From Gellertiella hungarica (lineage in GTDB: Bacteria; Pseudomonadota; Alphaproteobacteria; Rhizobiales; Rhizobiaceae): 64,000 nucleotides of DNA. Each line of letters opens with the position of its first letter. Position 1 is the first letter of the stretch. The stretch covers positions 248,001-312,000 of the forward strand of contig NZ_JACIEZ010000001.1 of the NCBI RefSeq assembly GCF_014197145.1, in the 5' to 3' direction. Shown here piece by piece: positions 57,246 through 64,000 of the stretch. The position numbers and the translations under genes are program-made. The notes beneath the pieces are model-generated. The model searched no databases and was not told where the DNA came from. It saw only the letters and a list, made by a program, of their open reading frames with translations.

Positions 57246-59138
57246 TTGCACAGCGATTTCGAAAAATCAGGCAGGCAAGACGCCGATGACCGAAGCCTTC
57301 TGGCTCGGATCACGCGCCGTGCGGCACGCCTGATCGGCACGGGAATGCTTCTGGGCGCCTTGTCCGCCCCGATGCTCATGGCTTCGCATGCAGATGCCCA
57401 GGCGGAAACGCGCAGCCTCAAGCTCTATTTCGTCCATACCGGCGAAAAGGCAGTCATCACCTTCAAGCGCAATGGCGTCTACGATCGCCAGGGCCTCCAG
57501 CAGCTGAACCGATTCCTGCGCGACTGGCGGCGCAACCAGCCGACCAAGATGGACCCGCGCCTGTTCGACCTGATCTGGGAAGTGTATCGCCAGAGCGGTT
57601 CGCGCACCTACATCAACGTCGTGTGCGGCTTCCGCTCGCCGGAAACCAATTCCATGCTCCGCTCCCGCACCAAGGGCGTGGCCGAGAAGAGCCAGCACAT
57701 GCTCGGCAAGGCCATGGACTTCTTCATTCCCGACGTGAAGCTCGCAAAGCTGCGCGAGATCGGCATGAAGATGCAGGTGGGCGGCGTCGGCTTCTATCCG
57801 CGCTCCGGTTCGCCATTCGTGCACATGGATGTGGGCAATGTGCGCGCCTGGCCGCGCATGACCCGCCAGGAACTGGTCCGACTCTTCCCGAACGGCCGCA
57901 CGCTCCACCTTCCCTCCGACGGCAAGCCGCTGCCCGGCTACCAGGAGGCCATGGCGGATTACAAGCGCCGCGTCGGCTCCACCCATATCGAGATCGCCGA
58001 TACGGGCGGCTCGAAGAAGAAGGGCCTGCTGGCCTTCCTGTTTGGCGGCGGTGCCGACGAGGGTGAGGACAATGCATCCGCTGAATCGGCCGAAACCGCC
58101 GTTGCCTCGGCGGCACCCACGCCCCGCAAGGAGCAGGTGCTGACCAATCCGTCCTCGCAGCCGATCCTTGCAGCGGCAGGCGAAGAGCCGGCAGTCGCCG
58201 TCAATGCGCCGATCCCGCTCGGACGTCCGGCCTTCAACGATCAGGTCGGAAACAGCGGCGTCGCTTCCGCGCTGGTCGAGCCGCAGGAAAATTCCGCAGC
58301 TGCCGCACTGGCCGCCGCCTCCATGCCGCAGCCGGCGGGCGAAGAATCCTATCCCGACCTGCAGGCCTACAACATTCCGGTTCCCACGCTGCTTGGCAAG
58401 CGCCTCCAGAACGGCGACGCCCAGCCGGAGGCCGCCATCGAGACCGCAGCTCTCGGCGTGCCCGACCAGGCAACCGAGCTTGCCGATGTTCCGGTTCCCG
58501 TCAGCCGTCCTTCCGGTTCCGAGGCCCTCCTCGCGAATGCCGAGGGTGCGGAGGAAGCGGTTCCGGACGAGCAGGAAGTCGCCGCGCTTTCGCCCGATGC
58601 CGCCGCGCAGCTGGAAAACAGCACCCTTGCCGCAAAGGGCGGGCCGATCGCGACCGTACCCGAAGTGGCCGCCGTTCCGGCCGCAGAGGCTGCCGGAGAG
58701 GATCAGGCTGCGACCGACGAAGCCTACACGACCGACGAAGGCGAGAACGAGGAAGAAGTGGCAGCGCTCGAAGGACATCCGGACGCCACGTCCGATTCGT
58801 TCGGCGACAGCTTCGACCAGCCCGTGGCCGCTTCCGCCGACGCGTCGCCGATCTCCCAGGGCCTGCCGGTCAAGGCCGGTCGGCCCACGCCGAAGGATGC
58901 CGCCGTTGCCGCCAACGGCCAGAAGCCTCTGACCGGCGACATGCTGGCGAAATGGGCGATGAACAACGCGCATTTCGACGACGCTTCGAGCAAGGTGAAG
59001 GCACCGCGCTTCGTCAGCCTCGCCATGCGTGCCCAGCCCGTGCAACCCGTGACCGGCGGCTTCACCACGAAGGTGGCGACCATCGATCCAGGCCGCTTCT
59101 CGGGCAGCGCACCGGCAAAACCCGCTTCCTCGAACTGA
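57246..59138 (+). CDS. DUF882 (peptidase M15-like) protein with long low-complexity tail
   Basis: Exported or membrane-anchored protein of about 630 aa. A hydrophobic segment (GTGMLLGALSAPMLMASHAD) acts as signal. The DUF882/YcbK-like domain follows (LKLYFVHTGEKAVITFKRNG, VVCGFRSPETN, SQHMLGKAMDFFI, FVHMDVGNVRAWPR), with metal His/Asp as in the M15 family, so a peptidoglycan role is likely. From about residue 250 on it is an Ala/Pro/Glu-rich, probably disordered tail. The start is uncertain: TTG 57246 fits best, as frames upstream look non-coding. Confidence 0.8.
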   Translation: MHSDFEKSGRQDADDRSLLARITRRAARLIGTGMLLGALSAPMLMASHADAQAETRSLKLYFVHTGEKAVITFKRNGVYDRQGLQQLNRFLRDWRRNQPTKMDPRLFDLIWEVYRQSGSRTYINVVCGFRSPETNSMLRSRTKGVAEKSQHMLGKAMDFFIPDVKLAKLREIGMKMQVGGVGFYPRSGSPFVHMDVGNVRAWPRMTRQELVRLFPNGRTLHLPSDGKPLPGYQEAMADYKRRVGSTHIEIADTGGSKKKGLLAFLFGGGADEGEDNASAESAETAVASAAPTPRKEQVLTNPSSQPILAAAGEEPAVAVNAPIPLGRPAFNDQVGNSGVASALVEPQENSAAAALAAASMPQPAGEESYPDLQAYNIPVPTLLGKRLQNGDAQPEAAIETAALGVPDQATELADVPVPVSRPSGSEALLANAEGAEEAVPDEQEVAALSPDAAAQLENSTLAAKGGPIATVPEVAAVPAAEAAGEDQAATDEAYTTDEGENEEEVAALEGHPDATSDSFGDSFDQPVAASADASPISQGLPVKAGRPTPKDAAVAANGQKPLTGDMLAKWAMNNAHFDDASSKVKAPRFVSLAMRAQPVQPVTGGFTTKVATIDPGRFSGSAPAKPASSN

Positions 59139-59153
59139 GGTCCCTGACCATAG

Positions 59154-59198
59154 AAACAAGAACGCCCGCGATCGATCCGATCGCGGGCGTTCTTGTTT
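59154..59198. terminator. bidirectional terminator between DUF882 gene and gapR
   Basis: A perfect 20-bp inverted repeat (59154-59173 with 59179-59198) with a 5-base loop. The ends are AAACAAG and CTTGTTT, giving T-rich tails on either strand. Confidence 0.9.
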
Positions 59199-59221
59199 CA
59201 GGAGCAGGAATGGCTTTTCGC

Positions 59222-59476
59222 TCATTCCATGCCGAGCGCCGCCATGTAGGTCTGCAGGATGGTTTCCTCCTCGAGCCGCTCGTTCGCGTCCTTCTTGCGC
59301 AGCCGGATGATGGTTTTCATGGCCTTAGTGTCGTAGCCGCGGCCCTTTGCCTCGCCAAACACATCCTTGATGTCGTCGGCGATCGTCTGCTTTTCTTCCT
59401 CAAGCCGTTCGATCCGTTCGATGAACTGCCGAAGCTCGGCTGCCGCGACGTTCTCGACCGTGTTCTGTTCATCCAT
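59222..59476 (-). CDS. gapR: GapR family nucleoid-associated protein (DUF2312)
   Basis: Coiled-coil DNA-binding protein of 84 aa conserved in alphaproteobacteria. The pattern [40 protein letters not shown] and [16 protein letters not shown] is diagnostic of DUF2312/GapR. GapR binds overtwisted DNA ahead of polymerases and helps topoisomerases. ATG 59476 begins [12 protein letters not shown], and upstream residues are not conserved. Confidence 0.92.
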   Translation of the reverse strand: MDEQNTVENVAAAELRQFIERIERLEEEKQTIADDIKDVFGEAKGRGYDTKAMKTIIRLRKKDANERLEEETILQTYMAALGME

Positions 59477-59615
59477 GTGCGCAATCCCTTTGGTTCGTCC
59501 GCCAGCATTCCGAGGGAACGGCTGCGGGGTTGAATTCGAGTGGCTGCTGACCTGCCCACAACTTGCGGCAAAATCAAGCCCTTTCGGCGTGCCTCCCGAA
59601 AAAGCCTGCGCGCCG

Positions 59616-60431
59616 TCAGTAGGGGCCCGTGCGTGAAACGAAGTGCTGCCGGCTGTGCAGTGCGGGATCGGCATCGAGACCGGCGAAAATGGGGGCGAGA
59701 CGGTCAGTCCATGCGTCCACCCCTTCCGCATCGCCGATCAGATCCTGACGGACCTCCAGAAGGGCATGGGGGATGCCGGCGCGCATGCAGTGGCGGTAGA
59801 GCGTGTCGCCCTTGAGGGCGCCGTCATAGGGTTCGTTGTCGCCGATCACCAGATCTCCGGCGGCATTCAGCCGGTCGATCAGAGGAAGAGGGGCACGGCC
59901 GTCGCTGTCCCAGAGCACGGCGGCGTGCCAGGGCCGCGGCACACCCTTCCACACCGGCGTGAAGGAGTGAAGCGACAGCACGAGCGGCACTTTTCCGCTT
60001 TGCCGCTCGACGGCAGCGATGGTTTCCGCCACCGCATCGTGATAGGGGCGGTGGAAACGCACGATCCGGCGTTGCCATTCCTCCTCAGATATCGGATGGT
60101 TTCCCGTCACAATCGCGCCATCCGAGATCTTCATGATCAGGGTCGGGTCGTCCTCGCCGCGGTTCGGGTCGATCAGCAGGCGGGAGAAGCGCGAGAGCAC
60201 GGCGTGGCATCGGAGACGCGTCGCAAGCTGCCGCGTCAGAGGGTCGATACCGATGTCATAGGCGATGTGACGGCTGAAGGCGGAGGCCGGAAGCCCGAGA
60301 TCCCCGTAAGGGGCCGGAACGATGTTGGTGGCGTGATCGGCGAGCAGCACGAGGCTGGATTGCGGCGCGCCGGGGATGATTTCGAAGGGCCTGTAGGCTT
60401 CGGTTTCCGGAGACGAAGGCATGGTTGGCAT
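59616..60431 (-). CDS. N-formylglutamate amidohydrolase family protein
   Basis: Second FGase-like protein in the window (271 aa). It shows [15 protein letters not shown] in place of the SPHSG motif, [13 protein letters not shown], and [12 protein letters not shown] with the metal His. It is clearly divergent from the protein at 23855 and belongs to the branch found beside DUF1036 and pyk in rhizobia; substrate unknown. ATG 60431 is preferred to ATG 60476 because residues before it are not conserved, but no strong ribosome site is present at either. Confidence 0.83.
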   Translation of the reverse strand: MPTMPSSPETEAYRPFEIIPGAPQSSLVLLADHATNIVPAPYGDLGLPASAFSRHIAYDIGIDPLTRQLATRLRCHAVLSRFSRLLIDPNRGEDDPTLIMKISDGAIVTGNHPISEEEWQRRIVRFHRPYHDAVAETIAAVERQSGKVPLVLSLHSFTPVWKGVPRPWHAAVLWDSDGRAPLPLIDRLNAAGDLVIGDNEPYDGALKGDTLYRHCMRAGIPHALLEVRQDLIGDAEGVDAWTDRLAPIFAGLDADPALHSRQHFVSRTGPY

Positions 60432-60617
60432 GAATTCTAACCGTTTCGTGTCAGTCGCAGGAGGTGGTGATCGCATGGCTTCGAAAGGAGCGCAACCATG
60501 GAATGTCCCCGAGATCCCGGCCCATCCTTTCTTTCATTACAATCGATTAAATTTGCAGGCGGTGTTGCGTTGACATTCCCGCCCTGCCGTCGCAAGAAGT
60601 GAAAAGGACAAACAAAC

Positions 60618-61094
60618 ATGGAGTCCCAGCGGAAAGCCGTGATCTCACTCAGGAATCCTCTTTCGAAGCTTATCTTCGGCCTTGCGGTGGTTGCCGGGAC
60701 AATGGGCGTGACGGGCGTGGCACATGCGGAGTTCCGCGTCTGCAACAGCACCCAGAACCTTGTCGGCGTGGCGATCGGCTACCGGGCCAAGGAAGGCTGG
60801 ACGACGGAGGGCTGGTGGCAGATCCCGGCCGCAACCTGTGCAACGCTGATCGAAGGCAAGTTGCAATCCCGCTACTACTATCTCTATGCCGAGGACGCCG
60901 CCCGCGGCGGGCGTTGGACCGGCGACATCAAAATGTGCGTGGCCCAGGACAAGTTCAAGATCACCGGCGTGAACGACTGCTTCAAGCGCGGTTATCTGCA
61001 GATGGGCTTCAAGGAATATGACACGGGCCGTCAGGCAGGCTGGATGGTACAGCTGAACGATGCCTCGGGCAGCCAGGAAAGCCAGAAACAATGA
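60618..61094 (+). CDS. DUF1036 exported protein
   Basis: A 158-aa protein with an N-terminal signal (LIFGLAVVAGTMGVTGVAHA) and a DUF1036 domain: FRVCNSTQNLVGVAIGYRA, EGWWQIPAATCATLIEG, and Cys residues in MCVAQDKF and NDCFKRGY that may pair. Function unknown; periplasmic location inferred. Its stop overlaps the pyk start (ATGA), so the two are co-translated, a link conserved in rhizobia as far as I recall. Confidence 0.85.
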   Translation: MESQRKAVISLRNPLSKLIFGLAVVAGTMGVTGVAHAEFRVCNSTQNLVGVAIGYRAKEGWTTEGWWQIPAATCATLIEGKLQSRYYYLYAEDAARGGRWTGDIKMCVAQDKFKITGVNDCFKRGYLQMGFKEYDTGRQAGWMVQLNDASGSQESQKQ

Positions 61095-62530
61095 AGCGTA
61101 ACCGCAAAGTCAAGATTCTCGCCACCCTCGGACCGGCTTCTGCCGAAGAGGACATGATCCAGAAGCTGCACGAGGCCGGCGCGGATCTCTTCCGTATCAA
61201 CATGAGCCATTCGAGCCATGAGATGATGCGGACCCTGGTGGCCCGCATCCGCGCCGTGGAGTCGCGCTGCGGCCGGCCCATCGGCATTCTCGCCGACCTC
61301 CAGGGGCCGAAGCTGCGCGTCGGCAAGTTTGCCGATACCAAGGTGAACCTCAAGGTCGGCCAGACCTTCACTCTCGACAATCGCGACGAGCCCGGCGACG
61401 AGAACCGCGTCTACCTGCCGCATCCGGAAATCCTGCAGGCGGTCAAGCCGGGACACCGGCTTCTGATCGATGATGGCAAGCTGGCCCTCAAGGCGGACAA
61501 GTGCGACGGCACCTCGATCGTCTGCACCGTCGTTGCCGGCACCAGGATTTCCGACAAGAAGGGCGTGAGCCTTCCCGATACCCTGCTGCCCGTCGGCGCA
61601 CTGACCGACAAGGACCGCGCGGATCTCGATGCGGTGCTTGCGACGGACGATGTGGACTGGGTGGCGCTTTCCTTCATCCAGCGACCGGAGGATCTCGCGG
61701 AGGTGCGCAAGATCGCCCGCGGCCGCGTCGGGCTGATGTCGAAGATCGAGAAGCCGCAGGCGATCGAGCGGATTGACGAGATCATCGAGCTTACCGATGC
61801 ACTCATGGTCGCCCGAGGCGATCTCGGCGTGGAAATGCCGCTGGAATCGGTGCCCGGCCTGCAGAAGCAGATGATCCGCGCCTGCCGTCGCGCCGGCAAG
61901 CCCGTTGTGGTCGCTACCCAGATGCTGGAATCGATGATTTCGGCCCCGGTTCCCACCCGCGCCGAAGTCTCCGACGTGGCGACGGCCGTCTTTGAAGGTG
62001 CCGATGCGGTGATGCTGTCGGCGGAATCGGCATCGGGCGAATATCCCGTCGAGGCCGTGTCGACCATGGCGTCCATCGCCTCCACCGTCGAGCGTGACCC
62101 GCATTACTCCGGCATCATCTACGCCCAGCGTCCGCAGCCCGAGGCGACCGGCGCCGATGCGATCTCGCTCGCTGCCCGGCAGATCGCCGAGACGCTGAAG
62201 CTGTCGGCGATCGTCACCTACACCTCGTCCGGCACGACGGGGCTTCGCGCGGCGCGCGAGCGTCCGCAGGTGCCGATCATCGCGCTGTCGCCCATCATGC
62301 AGACGGCGCGGCGTCTGTCTGTGGTCTGGGGCCTGCACTGCGTCGTGACGAGCGATGCGACCGATCTCGACGACATGGTGAACCGCGCCTGCCGCATCGT
62401 GTGCGCCGAAGGCTTCGGAAAGCCCGGCGACCGGGTGATCATCTCCGCCGGCGTTCCGCTCGGCACGCCGGGCGCCACCAACATGCTCCGCATCGCTTAC
62501 ATCGGTTCGGACGGCCTCAGCGGCATCTGA
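61091..62530 (+). CDS. pyk: pyruvate kinase
   Basis: Turns phosphoenolpyruvate and ADP into pyruvate and ATP, the last step of glycolysis and the Entner-Doudoroff route. The protein has 479 aa, the normal length. It starts KVKILATLGPASAEEDMIQK and has the active-site region LMSKIEKPQAIERIDEI with the catalytic Lys. MVARGDLGVEMPLE and PVVVATQMLESMI are conserved, and the C-terminal allosteric domain is present. It overlaps DUF1036 by four bases. Confidence 0.96.
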   Translation: MKRNRKVKILATLGPASAEEDMIQKLHEAGADLFRINMSHSSHEMMRTLVARIRAVESRCGRPIGILADLQGPKLRVGKFADTKVNLKVGQTFTLDNRDEPGDENRVYLPHPEILQAVKPGHRLLIDDGKLALKADKCDGTSIVCTVVAGTRISDKKGVSLPDTLLPVGALTDKDRADLDAVLATDDVDWVALSFIQRPEDLAEVRKIARGRVGLMSKIEKPQAIERIDEIIELTDALMVARGDLGVEMPLESVPGLQKQMIRACRRAGKPVVVATQMLESMISAPVPTRAEVSDVATAVFEGADAVMLSAESASGEYPVEAVSTMASIASTVERDPHYSGIIYAQRPQPEATGADAISLAARQIAETLKLSAIVTYTSSGTTGLRAARERPQVPIIALSPIMQTARRLSVVWGLHCVVTSDATDLDDMVNRACRIVCAEGFGKPGDRVIISAGVPLGTPGATNMLRIAYIGSDGLSGI

Positions 62531-62558
62531 TCCGGGCAGCAGTTCGGGAACAGGCACA

Positions 62559-62580
62559 GGGGCGCTTCGGCGCCCCTTTT
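62559..62580 (+). terminator. intrinsic terminator of pyk
   Basis: GGGGCGC (62559-62565), a TTCG tetraloop and GCGCCCC (62570-62576) are followed by TTTT, 28 bases after the pyk stop. Its end touches the stop of the opposing hydrolase gene. Confidence 0.88.
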
Positions 62581-63629
62581 CATGTGCCGTCTGTCGCCAG
62601 CCGCGCCTCCAGCGCACGGGCGAGGGCCTGGAGGTCGCGCGGCTTGCCCGCAAGTTTCTCCATGGCGGCTATGGCGAGATCGGTCGCGATGTAATCCGGC
62701 TTGTGGCCGAGCCCGTGGATCCAGACCAGCTCGGAGCCGGCGATGTCCCGGTGCAGACCCCGCGAATGGATGCTTTCGAGCACGACCTGATCCTCGTCGC
62801 CCGTGACGATCACGGTCGGTGCCTTAATCTCGGGATAGCGTCTCGCTATCCTGCTCACGTAGTCGTGGAGATTGGCCACGTCGATGGCGTTGTAGCGGAA
62901 TGTCTCCGGCCTGAGGACAAGCGGAATCGCGGCCTTCTGGAGATAGTTCTCCGGCGCCCTGTTTGGGTGGAAGACGAAATCCACACCGCTTTCGATGCGC
63001 TGCAGCCCGGCAGGCAGGGCGATGGTATGGGTGAAGACCCAACCGATCACGGGCGTGGAGGCGAGGCGGTAGTACCAGTCGACGCCACCGGGCCAGGGAT
63101 GGGTCGCGGCGGCGAGGAAGAGAAGGCCCTGGACCTTGTCGGGGTGCTGCAGCGCGAGACTGGCCGCAATCGATCCGCCGAAGGAATGGGCCACGACGAT
63201 CGCCCGGCGCATGCGGTAGTGATCCATCACCTTGGCAATTGCATCAGCCTGGCCGTCCGGCATGCCGTTTTCGGGGCCGCCGCGGTCGGAATAGCCGTGA
63301 CCGGGCCGGTCGACGAACAGCATCTCGGCGCGGCCCTTGAGGGGCGCGAGGAAGGCACCGGCCGGATCGCGCAGGTTACCGCTGGCGCCGTGGATGAAGA
63401 GCAGCGGCGGCAGGTCCGCATCGGGTCCCGCGGGGACATGCAGCGCGTTCAGGCTGTAGCCGCCGACATCGACCCTTTCGCCGATATCGGGATAGGCCGC
63501 CTCCAGCGCACGGCTCTTGAAGTAGGAATAAACGCCCAGCGCCAGAAGCACGAGAAGCGGAAGGACAAGGAGAGAAAGGGCAAAGCGCAAGGCGGGACCT
63601 GAGGGAGCGGAAAACGAAACGGACTTCAC
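62580..63629 (-). CDS. membrane-anchored alpha/beta hydrolase
   Basis: Hydrolase of 349 aa with one N-terminal helix (FALSLLVLPLLVLLALGVYS), then a classical alpha/beta fold. The oxyanion region is LLFIHGASGNLRDP, the nucleophile Ser lies in VVAHSFGGS (Ala replaces the first Gly of G-x-S-x-G), the acid is in TVIVTGDEDQVV, and the His is in IHGLGHKPDYI. The substrate is unknown; esterase or lipase activity is plausible. The catalytic domain probably faces the periplasm. It lies 6 bases after the TPR gene on the same strand. Confidence 0.85.
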   Translation of the reverse strand: MKSVSFSAPSGPALRFALSLLVLPLLVLLALGVYSYFKSRALEAAYPDIGERVDVGGYSLNALHVPAGPDADLPPLLFIHGASGNLRDPAGAFLAPLKGRAEMLFVDRPGHGYSDRGGPENGMPDGQADAIAKVMDHYRMRRAIVVAHSFGGSIAASLALQHPDKVQGLLFLAAATHPWPGGVDWYYRLASTPVIGWVFTHTIALPAGLQRIESGVDFVFHPNRAPENYLQKAAIPLVLRPETFRYNAIDVANLHDYVSRIARRYPEIKAPTVIVTGDEDQVVLESIHSRGLHRDIAGSELVWIHGLGHKPDYIATDLAIAAMEKLAGKPRDLQALARALEARLATDGT

Positions 63630-63635
63630 CGCGTG

Positions 63636-64000
63636 TTAAGTGCGGCTGCCGGCCATTTTTTCAAGGAGGTCACGCGCCTGATCCTGTGCCGTCCGGTCCG
63701 CCGGATAGAGTGCCAGATAGGCTTCCCAGACCTTGAGCGCCGCCTCGTCGCGGCCATCGAGCGTGAGTATGCCTGCAAGGCCGGAGAGCGCGCCCAGGTG
63801 ACGCGGCTCGAGGGCAAGCGTGCGCCGGATATCGGCAACCGACTTTCTGTTGTTGCCGAGAGCGAAATGCAGGGTCGCCCGAAGGTTCCAGCCCTCGGCA
63901 TAGTCGGGGCGCAGAACCGTGACCTGATCGAGATAGTCGAATGCGGCTGCGGTCTGGTTGGAAGCGATCGCGTTGGAGGCGCGTGTCATCAGCAGATCCA
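63636..64000 (-). CDS. TPR-repeat protein, 5' part beyond the window
   Basis: The frame stays open through the window edge, so only the C-terminal 121 or so residues are seen. Tetratricopeptide repeats are visible: AAFDYLDQVTVLRPDYAEGW, SVADIRRTLALEPRHLGALS and AALKVWEAYLALYPADRTAQ. An ATG at 63989 exists, but LDLLMTRASNAI upstream continues the repeat pattern, so the real start lies outside. TPRs mediate protein contacts; the role is unknown. Likely an operon with the following hydrolase. Confidence 0.8.
   Translation of the reverse strand, partial: DLLMTRASNAIASNQTAAAFDYLDQVTVLRPDYAEGWNLRATLHFALGNNRKSVADIRRTLALEPRHLGALSGLAGILTLDGRDEAALKVWEAYLALYPADRTAQDQARDLLEKMAGSRT

Overview
The window looks like chromosome of an alphaproteobacterium of the order Hyphomicrobiales, most likely a member of the Rhizobiaceae (Rhizobium/Agrobacterium/Sinorhizobium/Shinella type). 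The evidence is high GC, dense gene packing, and a set of markers typical of that group: CpdR, GapR (DUF2312), homospermidine synthase, an Omp10-like lipoprotein, a SLT_2 lytic transglycosylase, a DUF459 SGNH protein and a DUF882 protein. No insertion sequence, prophage or CRISPR array was seen. The only RNA gene found is one tRNA-Val(GAC).

Bases 1-20.7 kb form an accessory catabolic island. Two paralogous branched-chain-amino-acid-type ABC importers (57-4635 and 8889-13554) flank an AraC regulator, an aldehyde dehydrogenase and a GMC-family alcohol dehydrogenase. The second importer runs directly into a short-chain dehydrogenase (SDR) and another AraC regulator. On the opposite strand follow an SDR-MoaF-SnoaL operon and an amino acid permease. 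A TetR regulator and a P1-type (S58) peptidase are divergent from the permease. The likely logic is uptake of a small organic substrate, two-step oxidation of an alcohol to an acid, and side reactions by the SDR/MoaF/SnoaL module; the substrate is unknown. The first importer has a LivM-LivG fusion. The second has a LivG gene broken by a one-base frameshift in a G run.

Bases 20.7-29 kb carry a chemoreceptor, tRNA-Val, cpdR, an N-formylglutamate amidohydrolase family gene, a hisN-like phosphatase, an alpha/beta hydrolase, a small heat-shock gene and a threonine aldolase. The heat-shock gene has a convincing RpoH-type promoter and a three-hairpin leader that looks like an RNA thermometer.

Bases 29-36 kb hold gltB and gltD (glutamate synthase), separated by a complete VapBC toxin-antitoxin module with its own 14-bp inverted-repeat operator.

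Bases 36-64 kb are mostly housekeeping and envelope genes: an APC permease, DUF459, a lytic transglycosylase, galU, a beta-barrel protein, kdsD, SPFH/NfeD, hemH, a LysM-tailed 5'-nucleotidase, an Omp10-like lipoprotein, homospermidine synthase, pabB/pabC, pepF, a sigma-54 response regulator, DUF882, gapR, a second N-formylglutamate amidohydrolase family gene, DUF1036, pyk, a hydrolase, and a TPR gene cut by the window end.

The observations most worth following up are the heat-shock leader, the SDR-MoaF-SnoaL module beside a paired-importer oxidation island, the toxin-antitoxin insertion inside gltBD, and the hairpin that masks the ribosome site of the aldehyde dehydrogenase.
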